Positions 26,501 through 37,075 of a DNA stretch of 64,000 nt are shown here, piece after piece. Numbering within the stretch: the stretch's first letter is position 1; each line of letters opens with the position of its first letter. The position numbers were made by a program, and so were the translations under genes. The stretch comes from Trichopria drosophilae (Eukaryota; Arthropoda; Insecta; Hymenoptera; Diapriidae): contig CM059585.1 of the NCBI GenBank assembly GCA_030407085.1, positions 5,449,001 to 5,513,000 of the forward strand, given 5' to 3'. Below the pieces are notes generated by a model. It did not search any database. It saw only the letters and a list, made by a program, of their open reading frames with translations, and was not told where the DNA came from.

Positions 26501-26800
26501 AGTCTTTTGCTTTGTTTTGGCATTTTAAATTTTGCGAATGAAGTCAATTTAAAGTTTTGTAACCATGAAAACACGTCCTTGTAACTTGTTTCAATAGAAT
26601 TTAAGTAACTTTTGCGTACAATATCCACTATGCTGGTTTTTCCATTTAGAAATTCGTAAATATAACATCAGGTTAATATACTAACAAAGTAGAAAACTAA
26701 TTTTGTCAATACATCATATTGTTGATTAATCAACAAGCATTTTCAAACAAAGAAAAACAGGTGATAATTGCAATGTGCAAAAGCAACATTTATCATGGAT

Positions 26801-26819
26801 ATATATATATATATATAAT
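26801..26819. repeat. (AT)n microsatellite
   Basis: An uninterrupted AT dinucleotide run within the AT-rich flank of the following inverted repeat. Confidence 0.8.
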
Positions 26820-26872
26820 AATATTGTAATATTTGTGAAAATATATAATAACCAACCCTTTTTAAAAGTAAC

Positions 26873-27246
26873 CCTTACTTTCCTGATGGCTTTGATTTTG
26901 ATAATATAATTTTAGAAAACAAAAAAAGGGGTAAAACAAAAGAAAAAAGAAAAAAAAGAAAAAGGAAAAAGAAAAAGGAAAAGAAAAAGAAAGAAGAAAA
27001 GGTAATAAGAAATAAGAACAAAGAAAAAGGAAAAAAGAAAGAAGTTGAAGAAATAAAAGAAAACAGAAAAAGAAAAATTGTTTATAATATACCTATAATT
27101 GTCGCTTATAATTATGAATGGTTCTTCTTTGGAACCCTCCAAAAGTGACAATTTTTTCTTTTTTGTTTCAATTCTTCTCCTTATTTTTGTTTTTTAAAAT
27201 TATATTATCAAAATCACCTCCATAACGAAGAAACGGCTTACTTTCT
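26873..27246. mobile_element. Inverted-repeat element with homopurine interior
   Basis: GATTTTGATAATATAATTTT near 26891 is mirrored by AAAATTATATTATCAAAATC near 27197, and the arms extend outward to AAAGTAA on both sides. Between them, bases 26923-27070 are almost only A and G on the + strand. A fragment of the same family lies at about 15984-16050. It is probably a MITE whose centre carries an expanded GAAAAA tract. Confidence 0.68.
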
Positions 27247-27340
27247 TAATGAATTATTTTCAACAACAATTAATTTAATTATAAAATACAAATTGTTTGC
27301 AAATTATTACATAAATAGTCTTGGATGTTGTTTCCATGTG

Positions 27341-27440
27341 CTTAGGTTAGACTAGATTGGGTTAGGCTAGGTTAGGTTAGGTCAAGTAAGGTTACGTTAT
27401 GTTAGGTTAGGTCAGGTTTCGTTAGGTTACGTTAGGTTAT
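27341..27440 (+). repeat. Interstitial TTAGG-like repeat, block 1
   Basis: About 100 bases of imperfect TTAGG / GGTTAGGTTA units with TTACG and TTAGA variants. TTAGG is the usual insect telomere repeat, but here it is interrupted and internal. The sequence just after it (TTTTGTTTTACAATGAAAAG) recurs after block 2, so the block heads a dispersed repeat. Confidence 0.8.
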
Positions 27441-27736
27441 TTTTTTGTTTTACAATGAAAAGTTCTTGTCGAAATAATCAAAGGTCATTTGCTAAATTCT
27501 CCTGTTGAAACGCGGTTTGTTAAAAAATTATGCGTCTAATACTCGTAGCAGTTTTCACATTATGCAAATAGTTTAAAAAGGTATTAACATTATTTAGTAC
27601 ATTTTTTGCACATAAAGTTTGTTAAAAAATTCTATAATATTAGTTCTTGAATATACCCGTACTTTACAATGTTCTCGACTGTTTAGAAAAGTTAAGCTAA
27701 GTATAGTTAAGGTTAAGTACACTATAAAAAATTTCA

Positions 27737-28067
27737 ATGTAATTTTGATACGTACCACGTTGGAAATAAATCTATTCATGTGTAGTAAAACTACCACCCA
27801 TAAGTAAAATAACATGGTGTTGCATTAGTATGTAAACAGCAATTATAAAAATTCGGCTATTTTTTACTGCTTTTACGTTTATTTCAGAAAACCGTGTGTT
27901 TTCTTGTTCTGCATGATCTGAACTTAGAAAATTTAATTGTCGTCGATATTACACATCGATTGGTAAATTTGCAATATATAACCACGTAATTTTACATACG
28001 GTTAATATTTTTACTGCGTTACACGCGAATCGATTTATTTCCAACGTGACACGTAGAAAAATTACAT
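27737..28067. mobile_element. MITE with about 38-bp terminal inverted repeats
   Basis: The left end ATGTAATTTTGATACGTACC, continuing into ACGTTGGAAATAAATC, is mirrored by GATTTATTTCCAACGT and ATTACAT at the right end, with few mismatches. It is 331 bp and non-coding. Target duplications were not clear. Confidence 0.72.
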
Positions 28068-28100
28068 CCACTGACCATTTTTTTTACAGTCTAAGGATAT

Positions 28101-28129
28101 GTTAGTTAAGTTAGGTCAGGGTAGGTTAT
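28101..28129 (+). repeat. Interstitial TTAGG-like repeat, block 2
   Basis: GTTAGTTAAGTTAGGTCAGG and neighbours, followed by TTTTATTTTGTAATGAAAAG, which matches the sequence downstream of block 1. Confidence 0.65.
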
Positions 28130-28432
28130 TTTTAATATTTAATCACACTGAGCTTTTTTATTTTGTAATGAAAAGTTTGTGTCGAGACGATCATAGGTTG
28201 AAAACTCTGTTGTTCAGTAGCCATTTGTTGAATTCTTGTAATACAACAACGTTTGTTGCAAAGTGGTATTTTGAATATTCATTTGACAACTGATGTTATG
28301 AAAATAATTTAAAAAATGTATGCAATAGTACTTAATATGCCAAATATTTACCAAAAATTTAAAAAATGTGAAATAAAGTTTGTCGTTTAATGTACCAGTG
28401 TTTAATCAATGTGTATGAAAAAGAGGGGTTCT

Positions 28433-28460
28433 GTTAGGTAAGGTTAGGTTAGGTTAAGTT
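28433..28460 (+). repeat. Interstitial TTAGG-like repeat, block 3
   Basis: Four to five TTAGG-type units immediately before the element at 28539. Confidence 0.65.
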
Positions 28461-28538
28461 CCCAAGAAACATACTTCAGCAAAAAGAGTGATATCATCCC
28501 TTGAGAAGATAATTAAAAAAAAAATTTTTTAATATATA

Positions 28539-29462
28539 GGGGAAGACGGGGCGAAGTGGCGAATCTCAAATATTTCCATTATAATCATACTGATTGTAAA
28601 ATATCATATGTGGTTTCTTTGTCCACACCATTTTTCACATTTTGAGGCATAATATTTCATTTTTTGTTCTCTTACCTACCTTTGGGATCGGGAAATGTAA
28701 TTTTTAAACAAAATTTTCCAGACATTTTCCTGTACTTTGTTCTCCGATTGGTCAATATTTTTATTTTGGCAGTTTCATAATCATTATTTATATATATATG
28801 CTAAAAGTATAATTTTTGAACTTATTTGAATGAGATATCGTACCTGGTAGTCCAAATGATACTTTGGGGTGAAACGGCGAAATTTTGTCCCGGATGTCTC
28901 TGTTCCGTGATTATTTGTTAATTTAGAATTCTCTTTTGATGAATGCATTGAGTAACTAAAGACGAAGTTAAAATATGTAATCCTGATTTATAATACGAGT
29001 ATTCAAAGCTTCCGAAGATGCAATTTCTTTTTTTACTGTTGTTGGAAACTTTGATATATCTGAAGAGGTTCATTCCACCAACGTGGAATTTTATTTTTAT
29101 TAAAACAAACAATAATAACTTAACAGATTATGTTAAATAAAATTCATGAATTTAAATTCACAAATCATAAATTCATTAAATTAAAAGATTATGATTTGTT
29201 TTTAATTTTAGTCGTCTCAGAGAAGTCTAAAAATAAGGATTCGCCACTTCACCACGATATCGCCGCTTCGCCCCGTGTTTTTTTAGGTTTTTTAAATTGG
29301 CCATAGCTGGCCATCTGTAAAACATATACCGTAAGTAACGTGCATGTAAATATTGACTATGAAATTACCTATTAAATGATACTTTGCATCATCCTAAATA
29401 CGAAATTCAAGGAGAGATATGATACACGGAAAAAATCCTCGCCGCTTCACCCCACCTTCACC
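28539..29462. mobile_element. Non-autonomous DNA element with GGGGAAGACGGGGCGAAG ends
   Basis: The left end GGGGAAGACGGGGCGAAGTG and the right end (reverse complement GGTGAAGGTGGGGTGAAGCG) form imperfect terminal inverted repeats of about 24 bp. Two further related words lie inside: GGGGTGAAACGGCGAAAT near 28865 and the inverted pair ATTCGCCACTTCACC / CGCCGCTTCGCCCCG near 29240-29275. This suggests a nested or partly duplicated element. Coding sequence is absent and target duplications are unclear. Confidence 0.7.
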
Positions 29463-29529
29463 AATAATAATTTTTTAGAAAAATTAACATTTCGAAAACT
29501 TTTTGATATCGAATGCTCAAGTGTGCGAC

Positions 29530-29553
29530 TTGGGTTAGGTTAGGTCAGGTTAT
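29530..29553 (+). repeat. Interstitial TTAGG-like repeat, block 4
   Basis: GGGTTAGGTTAGGTCAGGTT. A further weak block of GTTAAGTTAGGTTA type follows at 29641-29660. Confidence 0.65.
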
Positions 29554-29754
29554 ATTATTTTGTATTACACGAATTTCGGTTTTTGTTTTGTAATCAAATA
29601 TTCACACGTTGACAAGTTTCTATTGAAATGATTATATTTTAGATAAGTTAAGTTAGGTTAAAATTTAAAAATTAAAAATATTTCTCGACCGTTGAAATAA
29701 ATAATTAGTAGTAGTGTTGATAAACGGTCACCATAAAGACAATTAGATGATTAA

Positions 29755-30070
29755 ATTGATTAAATAAATTAAATAAATAAATAAATAAAAAAGTCTTTAT
29801 TTGAGAGCTGCAGATCGACTTATGAAGATGGCGCCATACTTCACGTTTGTGTATGAAATGTAGGACTGCAGAAACCTACACCAAGTACAGCAGCGGTCAT
29901 GAGTCGATTTCCGCCAGATAAACAATATTTTCGAAACGTAAACAAACTCGTCTTACCAACAGCGAGCTGCTGCTTGAAAACGAAATCGAAAAATTGTTTA
30001 CCGGACGGGGATCGAACTCACGACCTATGACTTCGTAGTCCAATGCGTTAACCGCCTGAGCCACGAAGCC
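29755..30070 (-). mobile_element. tRNA-derived SINE
   Basis: Reading the minus strand, the element starts near 30070 with a tRNA-like head. Box A TGGCTCAGGCGG (30052-30063) and box B GTTCGATCC (30009-30017) have tRNA-like spacing and an ACTACGA anticodon-loop-like segment, as in tRNA-Arg. The acceptor arms do not pair, so it is not a working tRNA. The body ends in an (ATTT)n-type tail at about 29755-29795. RNA polymerase III would drive transcription if the element is active. Confidence 0.72.
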
Positions 30071-30249
30071 GATTTTATTTAAAAAAAAAAAAAAATCTCA
30101 TGGTTTAATGAAAAGTGGAGTATGCAGCAGCAGTGGTAATTTGAATATTGTGAGAAATGAAAAAAAAATGCATAAATTAATATTTTTATTTTTTTTGAAT
30201 GAAAAATGTGAAATAAAATTAGCTAGTATTGTACTACTGCTTAATAAAT

Positions 30250-30625
30250 TTTCTCAATTTGTCTGGAAATTTGCGGTATGGGAGTGCTGGTATCGTTTTA
30301 CGACGGAGGCTAAAGACCGGCCGATCTCAGCGAAAGCGAAATCCAGCATCGGCGGCGACGGTCCAGGTGCCATTATCCGTACCGGTAGGGAAAAAGGAGA
30401 AAGGTCGCGCTTGAGAACGAAAGTGTTTGTACATCTAAGCACCTGCACAACCAGTACCTCTGTAGCCAGTAAAATACTTATACGGGAGTGCAACTTTCAC
30501 TATTTCGCCAGCTGACTCGAGCCAGACACATCGCACGCTCGCGCGCGTTATTTACTTGCGCTTGTGCAATTACGAATCGACCGATTCGGACAGCAGGAAA
30601 TTCACTTTGCGATGCACTCGGTCAA
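30250..30625. promoter_or_regulatory. CpG-rich island, possible promoter or first exon
   Basis: Composition changes abruptly to GC- and CpG-rich (GGCGGCGACGG, CTCGCGCGCG) between AT-rich repeats. A 135-codon ORF starting at 30108 runs through it but has no domain, and opposite-strand ORFs overlap it. It may be a distal promoter or 5' UTR exon of the downstream oxidase gene, or part of an unrelated transcript. Confidence 0.35.
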
Positions 30626-30689
30626 ATTCTGAATTCTTGCACAATACTAACAACTTCATATGATTTTCGAAAAAATTTTCATAAATATC

Positions 30690-31790
30690 GAAGTAAATTA
30701 GTACTAGTGAAAAAACTAGCAAAATAGCGTTAATAGTTACTAGTTTAAGTCGTACTAATAGTATAATGCAATTGGCTAATTAAATTAGTATTGGTGACAA
30801 TTCTAGCAAAATAGTAGCATGAGAAGTTACTACTTTAAGTCGTACTAGTAAGATAATATAATTAATTTATGGAATTAGTACTGGTGTACAGACTAGAACA
30901 ATAGTAGTGTGAATAGTTACTAGTTTTGGTCAGACTAGTAGGATAGGGTAACTAACTAATTAAATTGGTATTGATGAAAAAACTAGCAAAATAGTAGCAT
31001 GAATAGTTACTAGTTTAGATGTTACTAATAAGATAACAGAACAAGCATATTCTATTACTATTGGTGAAAATACTAGTAAACTAGTAACTGGAATACTTAC
31101 TAGTTCAAGTCGTACTAGTAGGATAATATAACGAGTGTACAAACCAGCAAAATAGTAGGGTGAATAAGTACTAGTTTTGGTTAGACTAGTAGGATAGTGT
31201 AACTAGCTAATTAAATTGGTATTGATGAAAATACTAGCAAAATAGTAGCATGAATAGTTACTAGTTTAGATCTTACTAATAAGATAACACAACTAGCATA
31301 TTCTATTACTATTGGTGAAAATACTAGTAAACTAGTAACTGGAATACTTACTAGTTCAAGTCGTACTAGTAGGATAATATAACGAGTGTACAAACCAGCA
31401 AAATAGTAGGGTGAATAAGTACTAGTTTTGGTTAGACTAGTAGGATAGTGTAACTAGCTAATTAAATTGGTATTGATGAAAATACTAGTAAAATAGTAGC
31501 CTGAATACCTACTAGTTTAAGTCGTACTAGCAGGATAATATAACTAGTTTATTAAATTAATACTCATGTATAAAAACAGTTAAATAGTAGCGTGAATGAT
31601 TACTAGTTTAGGTCGTACTAGTAGGGTAATGTAACTATCTTATCGAGTTAATACTGGTGTAAAGAATAGTTAAATAGTAGCGTGAATGATTACTAGTTTA
31701 GGTCGTACTAGTCGGATAACTCGACTAGATTATTAAATTAGTAATGATGAAAATACCAGTATTTTACTAGCATAAATTGGTACTAGTAGA
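30690..31790. repeat. 90-bp satellite array with 251-bp higher-order repeat
   Basis: About twelve monomers of roughly 90 bp, each containing ACTAGCAAAATAGTAGCATG, TTACTAGTTT and CGTACTAGTAGGATAA. One monomer is shortened to about 69 bp. The block 30960-31210 is repeated almost exactly at 31211-31461 (251-bp period, three monomers), a higher-order repeat. The ORFs at 30960 and 31211 on the minus strand are copies of each other within this repeat, not genes. Confidence 0.88.
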
Positions 31791-31799
31791 GGGCGTTTT

Positions 31800-34250
31800 G
31801 GTGGGATATAATGTGACTATTTTACCCCACATTACTTAAAGTTACGCGAAGTAGAGAAACTACTAACTTTTTGTTATTTTGAAAGATTTGCCCATTTACG
31901 ATGTAAATTAGTACTGAGGATACTAATAATACTAGTAAAAATATTAGCATGGGTAGTTACTACTTTAGGTATTATTGGTAGTATAATATGCCCAATTTTC
32001 AGCATGATTGAAATTTAATAAGGAAAAGAATATACGACATTTTTTGTTTTTAGATAATTTGCCGATTTAGGGTATACATTAATATTGGTGGAATTACTAG
32101 TAAAATCCTAGTGTAAAAAGTTACTAAACTACTTAAAATTATAAGTACTATTGGTGCAAATACTAGCAAAATAATCGCGATATTAAAATGGTATTATGAT
32201 ATTGAAAGGAATAACTAAAATTTAGACTAACTAGTGAAATATATCTTTAAAAGTAGAGACAAATAGCTCCAATTACTAGCCATAATACTGAATCCTCGTG
32301 ATTATAGTTAAAATGACGTTTTTAAAATAGTCAGCACTTACTAAATTGAAAGACATAACTTAGCAAGACCGTCTTGTGTATTAGATTAAAATTACTCGTG
32401 AACATTAATCACAGAACCTTTATAATGATTAGTAAATTAAGTTACTAAGATTAGTGGAGAGAGCAACTAGTTCGATGTACTAATTACTTCAAAAAATTAG
32501 TGGATTGGTTAGTCGAAGTATCTATTGACAATCTATAGTAGTTACCGGTTGAAACATAATATAAAAATGATTAAAGATATAGATCTAAATAAGAGAATAT
32601 AACTTCCAGTTGCTACTACTAGTCCAAACGATTAGTCCATAATAGCACCGAAGAAGTAGTCAAAATCATATGAGAGACTAAACATAATAATTAATATTAT
32701 TTAAAGTCGAAATAGAGTGAAAATAGTTATTCATAATTAGCTGGAACTAATTCCATTTAATACGATTTATTACTTACTGATTAGACTAGTTGCCTGATTT
32801 AAACTATTAGTAGAAATATTGAATAAAAAGCTTGTAAAAATGACTAAGGTTAGTAACTAATTTGAATAACTACAAAGACTAACTAGTCAGTAATGACGTA
32901 AAGGAACTCTTCGAAATGATTAGTTATTAGTATCTAGTATAATTAGTTACATTCAATCGCAATCGAAGATGTTAGTCAAAATGCAACTGAGAAATATCCA
33001 GTCCTAGATTACGATATGTTGCTTCATAAAATTGACTAGTTTAAGTGGCTGAATATACAGTTAGAACGACTAATCAGTAATAATTACATAGATGTATTAG
33101 TCAAAATGTTTGATTATTAGGAGCTGTTTACAAATAGGCAAAGCAGTAAAACGGAGGATATACATAATTGTTAATTACAATAAAAAATCGGTTAGTCCAT
33201 GGCTAATCAAAATACTGATAAAAATAGTTAGGTTTTCTTGGTTCGATTCGGCTATAAAATCTATGGACTATTCCAAGAGAATCGAAATGTTATCCACGCT
33301 ACTAATCTAACAAAAATTACGAATTAATTTGGAAAGGCTAGATCACAAATTATACAGAAAAACTAGTCGAAGTACCCTAACCTAACCATTAATTGCACCA
33401 AACTAGTAAGTATACAACCTATTTAAAATTGCCTAAGTTAATCGAAATAATTACAAAAACATGTTTTTTAAACGAATTTTTATGTGCAATGGAGATAATT
33501 AAACACGAATAGACAAAACAACTAGTCACTAAAGTCAGTAACGAATCAAGACTAGTTACGACGCCTAATCACATCAACTAGACCAAAGAATTAATCCTAA
33601 TCACATAAGAAAACTATTCGTTACAAAAGTGTACCTGAAAATTAGTGCTAACTTATTAGATCAATTTTATCACACTATTTAGTCAAACTAACTAATGTTT
33701 AAAATAAACTAATAAAAAAATGAATTTCATTTGGTAGTCTACATTCTTATTAACATTAGTCATGTAGAAATATTCATCACCACTTAAGTTTTAAGTTTAC
33801 TAATCGAGAGTACTTGTTGATACTAGTAGCAAATTCATGTTTAGAAATTGTGAAAACTTATTAGTTAATATTACGAGTTGAAATTCCAATAACAAGTCAA
33901 ATTATTCCACAATTATTTGAAATTTCCGACTAATCAAGACTACAAATTAACTAATTCATCTTACTAGTTGAGCTACATTATCAGAAATCTGAGGTTACTT
34001 GTTAAATAAGTTACAAGGACTACATGTTAGTTCGCGTGATTGTGGAAGAAGGATTAGTTGGATCTGACTACATTACTAGTCTAGTTGACTAAAGTAATAT
34101 AAACGCCGGAGACAAACATTCAATCATAAAAACTTTGATTCACGTATATTTTTATTTATATTCGAAGATATTTCATTAGTTAGTAAGTTAAAAAGTCACT
34201 AAAATGCCCATTTTATAAATTGAGCTATTCCAGTAAACTAAAAAAACGCT
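31800..34250. repeat. ACTAGT / GACTAGTC word domain
   Basis: The satellite fades into about 2.4 kb dense in ACTAGTC, TACTAGT, GACTAATC and TTAGTA words with no clean period. A loose internal similarity exists (AACTAGTCAGTAATGAC near 32883, GACTAATCAGTAATAATTAC near 33069). No gene was seen. Confidence 0.6.
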
Positions 34251-35499
34251 TTTAACACTAGTTAATTTTTAATTCATATGCGTTACACGATCAAAAAATG
34301 CACGAAAAAGGTGAAATTCATAGATAGCAGACAAATTTCATAAGTTATTTATTAATTAACATAAATCATTTCTAATCAGCAGCTCGGCTAAGCAAATGCT
34401 GAAGCATGTCGGTACTGAAATTCTTTCCGTATCATAAATTGCTTGAAATTAAATAAAAAGGTATATAATGAATAGCTAACGATACTAACATATTTTTTTT
34501 GTTTACTTCAAGCCTGACTACAAGGCGGGAAAATCTGTTAATCAATATGTAACGCTAATGAAAGCGGCGCGCCTTAAGGTAGTGAAAACAAGAAACAAAA
34601 TTCATAATCTATATCAGACGACTTATGCAATTTTTGTGTGGTTTATAAAAAGTAAATTAGTTCATTAACAAAGTTTTTGTACATTTTACAAATGTTAATT
34701 TTTCTGTTATTGGATTTTTCTTCACTCAATTGTTAATTTTTAATAAATTAAATGTTTTTGTTTTGTTATTTTAAATCTAAATTTCTTAGTCAGTATGACT
34801 TAACTAAGTTTAACAATCTTTGTAGCAACGAGATAAAAAATAGTTAGTTTAACTAGTAGTACATTTTTTAAACTAGTAATATGATTGACGAATAAATAAT
34901 TGTAATTAGTATTAGTATTAGTATTTCTGATTTCGAGTAAGTATTTATTAAAGTGACTAATGACTAATTTTTATTAAGATAATTTTAACTGATGGAAGTA
35001 AAGGTGGAATTGATTTAATACGGAAATAAATATAATTTAAAAAGTATTACTACTAAGTGTTTAGATTTTATTTATACATAGAAAAAACTACTAATTCCTT
35101 AATCAAAATAGGAAATGAGAATCTTAGACTGATATTAAAATAGAAAATTATCATTATTCGATTAATTATCTTAAACTTAATAAAAAACCTACTATAATTA
35201 TTCTTGCCAATCAAGCTCATGAAAATATTTTGATTTTAACGTTTAAAAACATCAAAGTAAAATGCTGCAATCTTAAGTAGGTCACTGTGACTCGTTTTTG
35301 AAAAAAGAAGCACCCTTGTAAATTTTCAAGATCTCCATTCCAAGGAAAGTCGACTAAAATTTCCGTAAAATCTGATAAACATCGATATTTCCGGTTTAAA
35401 AAATGCAATTAATTAAACATCGACGATTAGTAAGCGACGGTTATAAATATATGTAGATAAAAAAAAATCGAGTTATAAACGTCAAACTTTCTTCTCAGT
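34251..35499. other. AT-rich non-coding DNA
   Basis: No gene or element was defined. TAGTATTAGT words occur near 34850-34960. Confidence 0.5.
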
Positions 35500-35639
35500 G
35501 AAAGTGATATATTCGATAAAAAACCGATATATCGAATTGTTAACGGAGGAGAATGCAAAATGCGTTTTTTTCGCCCCGAGGGGTCACTTTCACTCTAAAA
35601 ATCGCGAATTTCGAGGGTCGATTTTTTTTTGGATCGGTA

Positions 35640-35890
35640 AAAAAAAATGGTGGGGCATTTGAGCCGTAATTCGAGGTCGTATAAAAAAATGCATTAACGA
35701 TCCTGAAATGCCCAATCGACGGCCAGGGCCGTATCCCTCACTTCCGCGGCCGATCGCCGCATACCTCTTCCTGGGATCGATCTCGACTCGAAAATCTTCA
35801 GTGATCATTCGACAGCGAAAGTGCGCGGCTGCGCCTACGACTTTGGCGCAGACCCATGCGGTTGTGTCAGTTGACAGTGGTGCAGTGATC
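35640..35890 (+). promoter_or_regulatory. Candidate promoter island of the oxidase gene
   Basis: This is a GC- and CpG-rich block in AT-rich surroundings. It contains a TATAAAA-like word at 35680 and two initiator-like words of the arthropod TCAGT type (35798-35803 and 35867-35872). It lies about 1.1 kb before the start codon and upstream of the 5' UTR splice acceptor at 36831. Location and composition support a promoter; no transcript evidence is available. Confidence 0.38.
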
Positions 35891-36831
35891 GACGATTTAT
35901 CATATTTATCACTTTCGATTTTTTTCTGAAATTTTTGAAAACATTTTTTTTTTTTTTTTGGGAGGTTAAAATCGGTTTAGTGATATGTGTTTGCCCCTGT
36001 ACAAGATTTTTGACAATTCTAATTTTTCTTGGGGAACCGAATTGGATATCCAAAATTTTTTTTCAAGATTTGTATTTCATTTAAAAATTTTTTTTCAAAA
36101 TTCTACCTTCTTTTTTACCAGTTTTCTAGATTTGTTTATGTTCAAAAGAGTTCGACGAAATTTCTATTAAAAAATTTCAGGATCTGAATCGAAAAACTAA
36201 CTGACCTTCCTTTAAAAAAAGCAGGTTCTTTTTGGTACGACCAGTTCTCGTTTTGACCCTATGAGAAGCGTCTCCTTTCGTTTTCTACAGCCTTGATCGA
36301 CAGTGAAATCTGCTCGCATGCGTTCGCACACATAACTGGACAAAAACACAGAACTGCTTCGTTCCAAACAAGAATGGTCTTGCTTCACGACTGAAGTTCA
36401 TTTATACGAAATTACCGACTGGATTTATTATCCTTCCTCGTGTGCAACTCCACTTTTCTAGGAAACCGTTTTCTTTTGTATTTCGATTCAATAATTATTT
36501 CATCGTCTACTTTTTGAACAGTCAGCGAACAATATTATTAAAGAAATATTGTTATTATGATCTTTTAAAATTCTTTATATCCTTTTTTTAAGAAGATTTT
36601 TCTATTAAGTAGTTTTTTTCTTTTCATTTCCCAAGAGTACCAAAGACAAACAAAGAAATTTTGAGATTTTCAAAACAAAAAATTGCTCACATAGCAAACT
36701 TTTGGACATTTTTAAAATTTCAAGTAAAATTTTTACTTCCGGGATATAATTTGTCATTTTCCCAAGAAAAAACCAGGAAAATAAAATTATTTCTTAAAAA
36801 AATTACTCGAATAGTTGGGAATTATTTTCAG

Positions 36832-36951
36832 GGACTTCGAGTACAAGATTCCTCCATCGGATAGTTAAAAATCAAAGACGTTTAAAAAACCGGAGGAGGA
36901 ATGCCGTCACTTATTCGCGTTAGATTTAGTTTAACCTAAAATAGGTGGACG
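36832..36951 (+). other. Probable 5' UTR segment of the oxidase gene
   Basis: A good acceptor (ATTATTTTCAG, ending 36831) opens a segment that leads into the coding start at 36952, implying an upstream untranslated exon. It includes a short upstream ORF. No strong donor was identified upstream, so the first exon is not placed. Confidence 0.4.
36901..36939 (+). other. Upstream ORF, 12 codons plus stop
   Basis: ATG at 36901 reads 12 codons to TAA at 36937, ending 12 bases before the main ATG at 36952. If it lies in the mature 5' UTR it could lower translation of the main frame. Confidence 0.45.
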
Positions 36952-37075
36952 ATGTACTCGCCAAAATATGTCGGTCGTCAGGTGTCACCGGCAACGTACA
37001 TCGTGCGAATTGCCATCGTCGTCATCATGATTGCGGCTGCTGCTACGTTCTTACACGTTAATAATTACAGGCCAA
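36952..37075 (+). CDS. MCORP: Oxidase exon 1: start codon and hydrophobic N-terminus
   Basis: The start ATG has A at -3. Codons 1-41 carry basic residues K5, R9 and R19 followed by the hydrophobic run IAIVVIMIAAAATFL (20-34). This could be a cleaved signal peptide with a long n-region or a type II signal anchor. The exon ends CCA A, phase 1, with donor gtaag at 37076. Intron 1 is 15,660 bp. Confidence 0.85.

Noticed and set aside
27341..27440. A true telomere end or fusion scar
   Set aside because: Only about 100 imperfect bases, several separate blocks, and shared non-telomeric sequence downstream.
30009..30063. Functional tRNA-Arg gene
   Set aside because: Boxes A and B are good, but the acceptor arms do not pair, the anticodon stem is broken, and a SINE-like tail follows.
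30108..30515. 135-codon + strand ORF, the longest uninterrupted one upstream of the oxidase
   Set aside because: No domain, it begins in repetitive AT-rich sequence and gains length only from the GC-rich island; opposite-strand ORFs overlap it.
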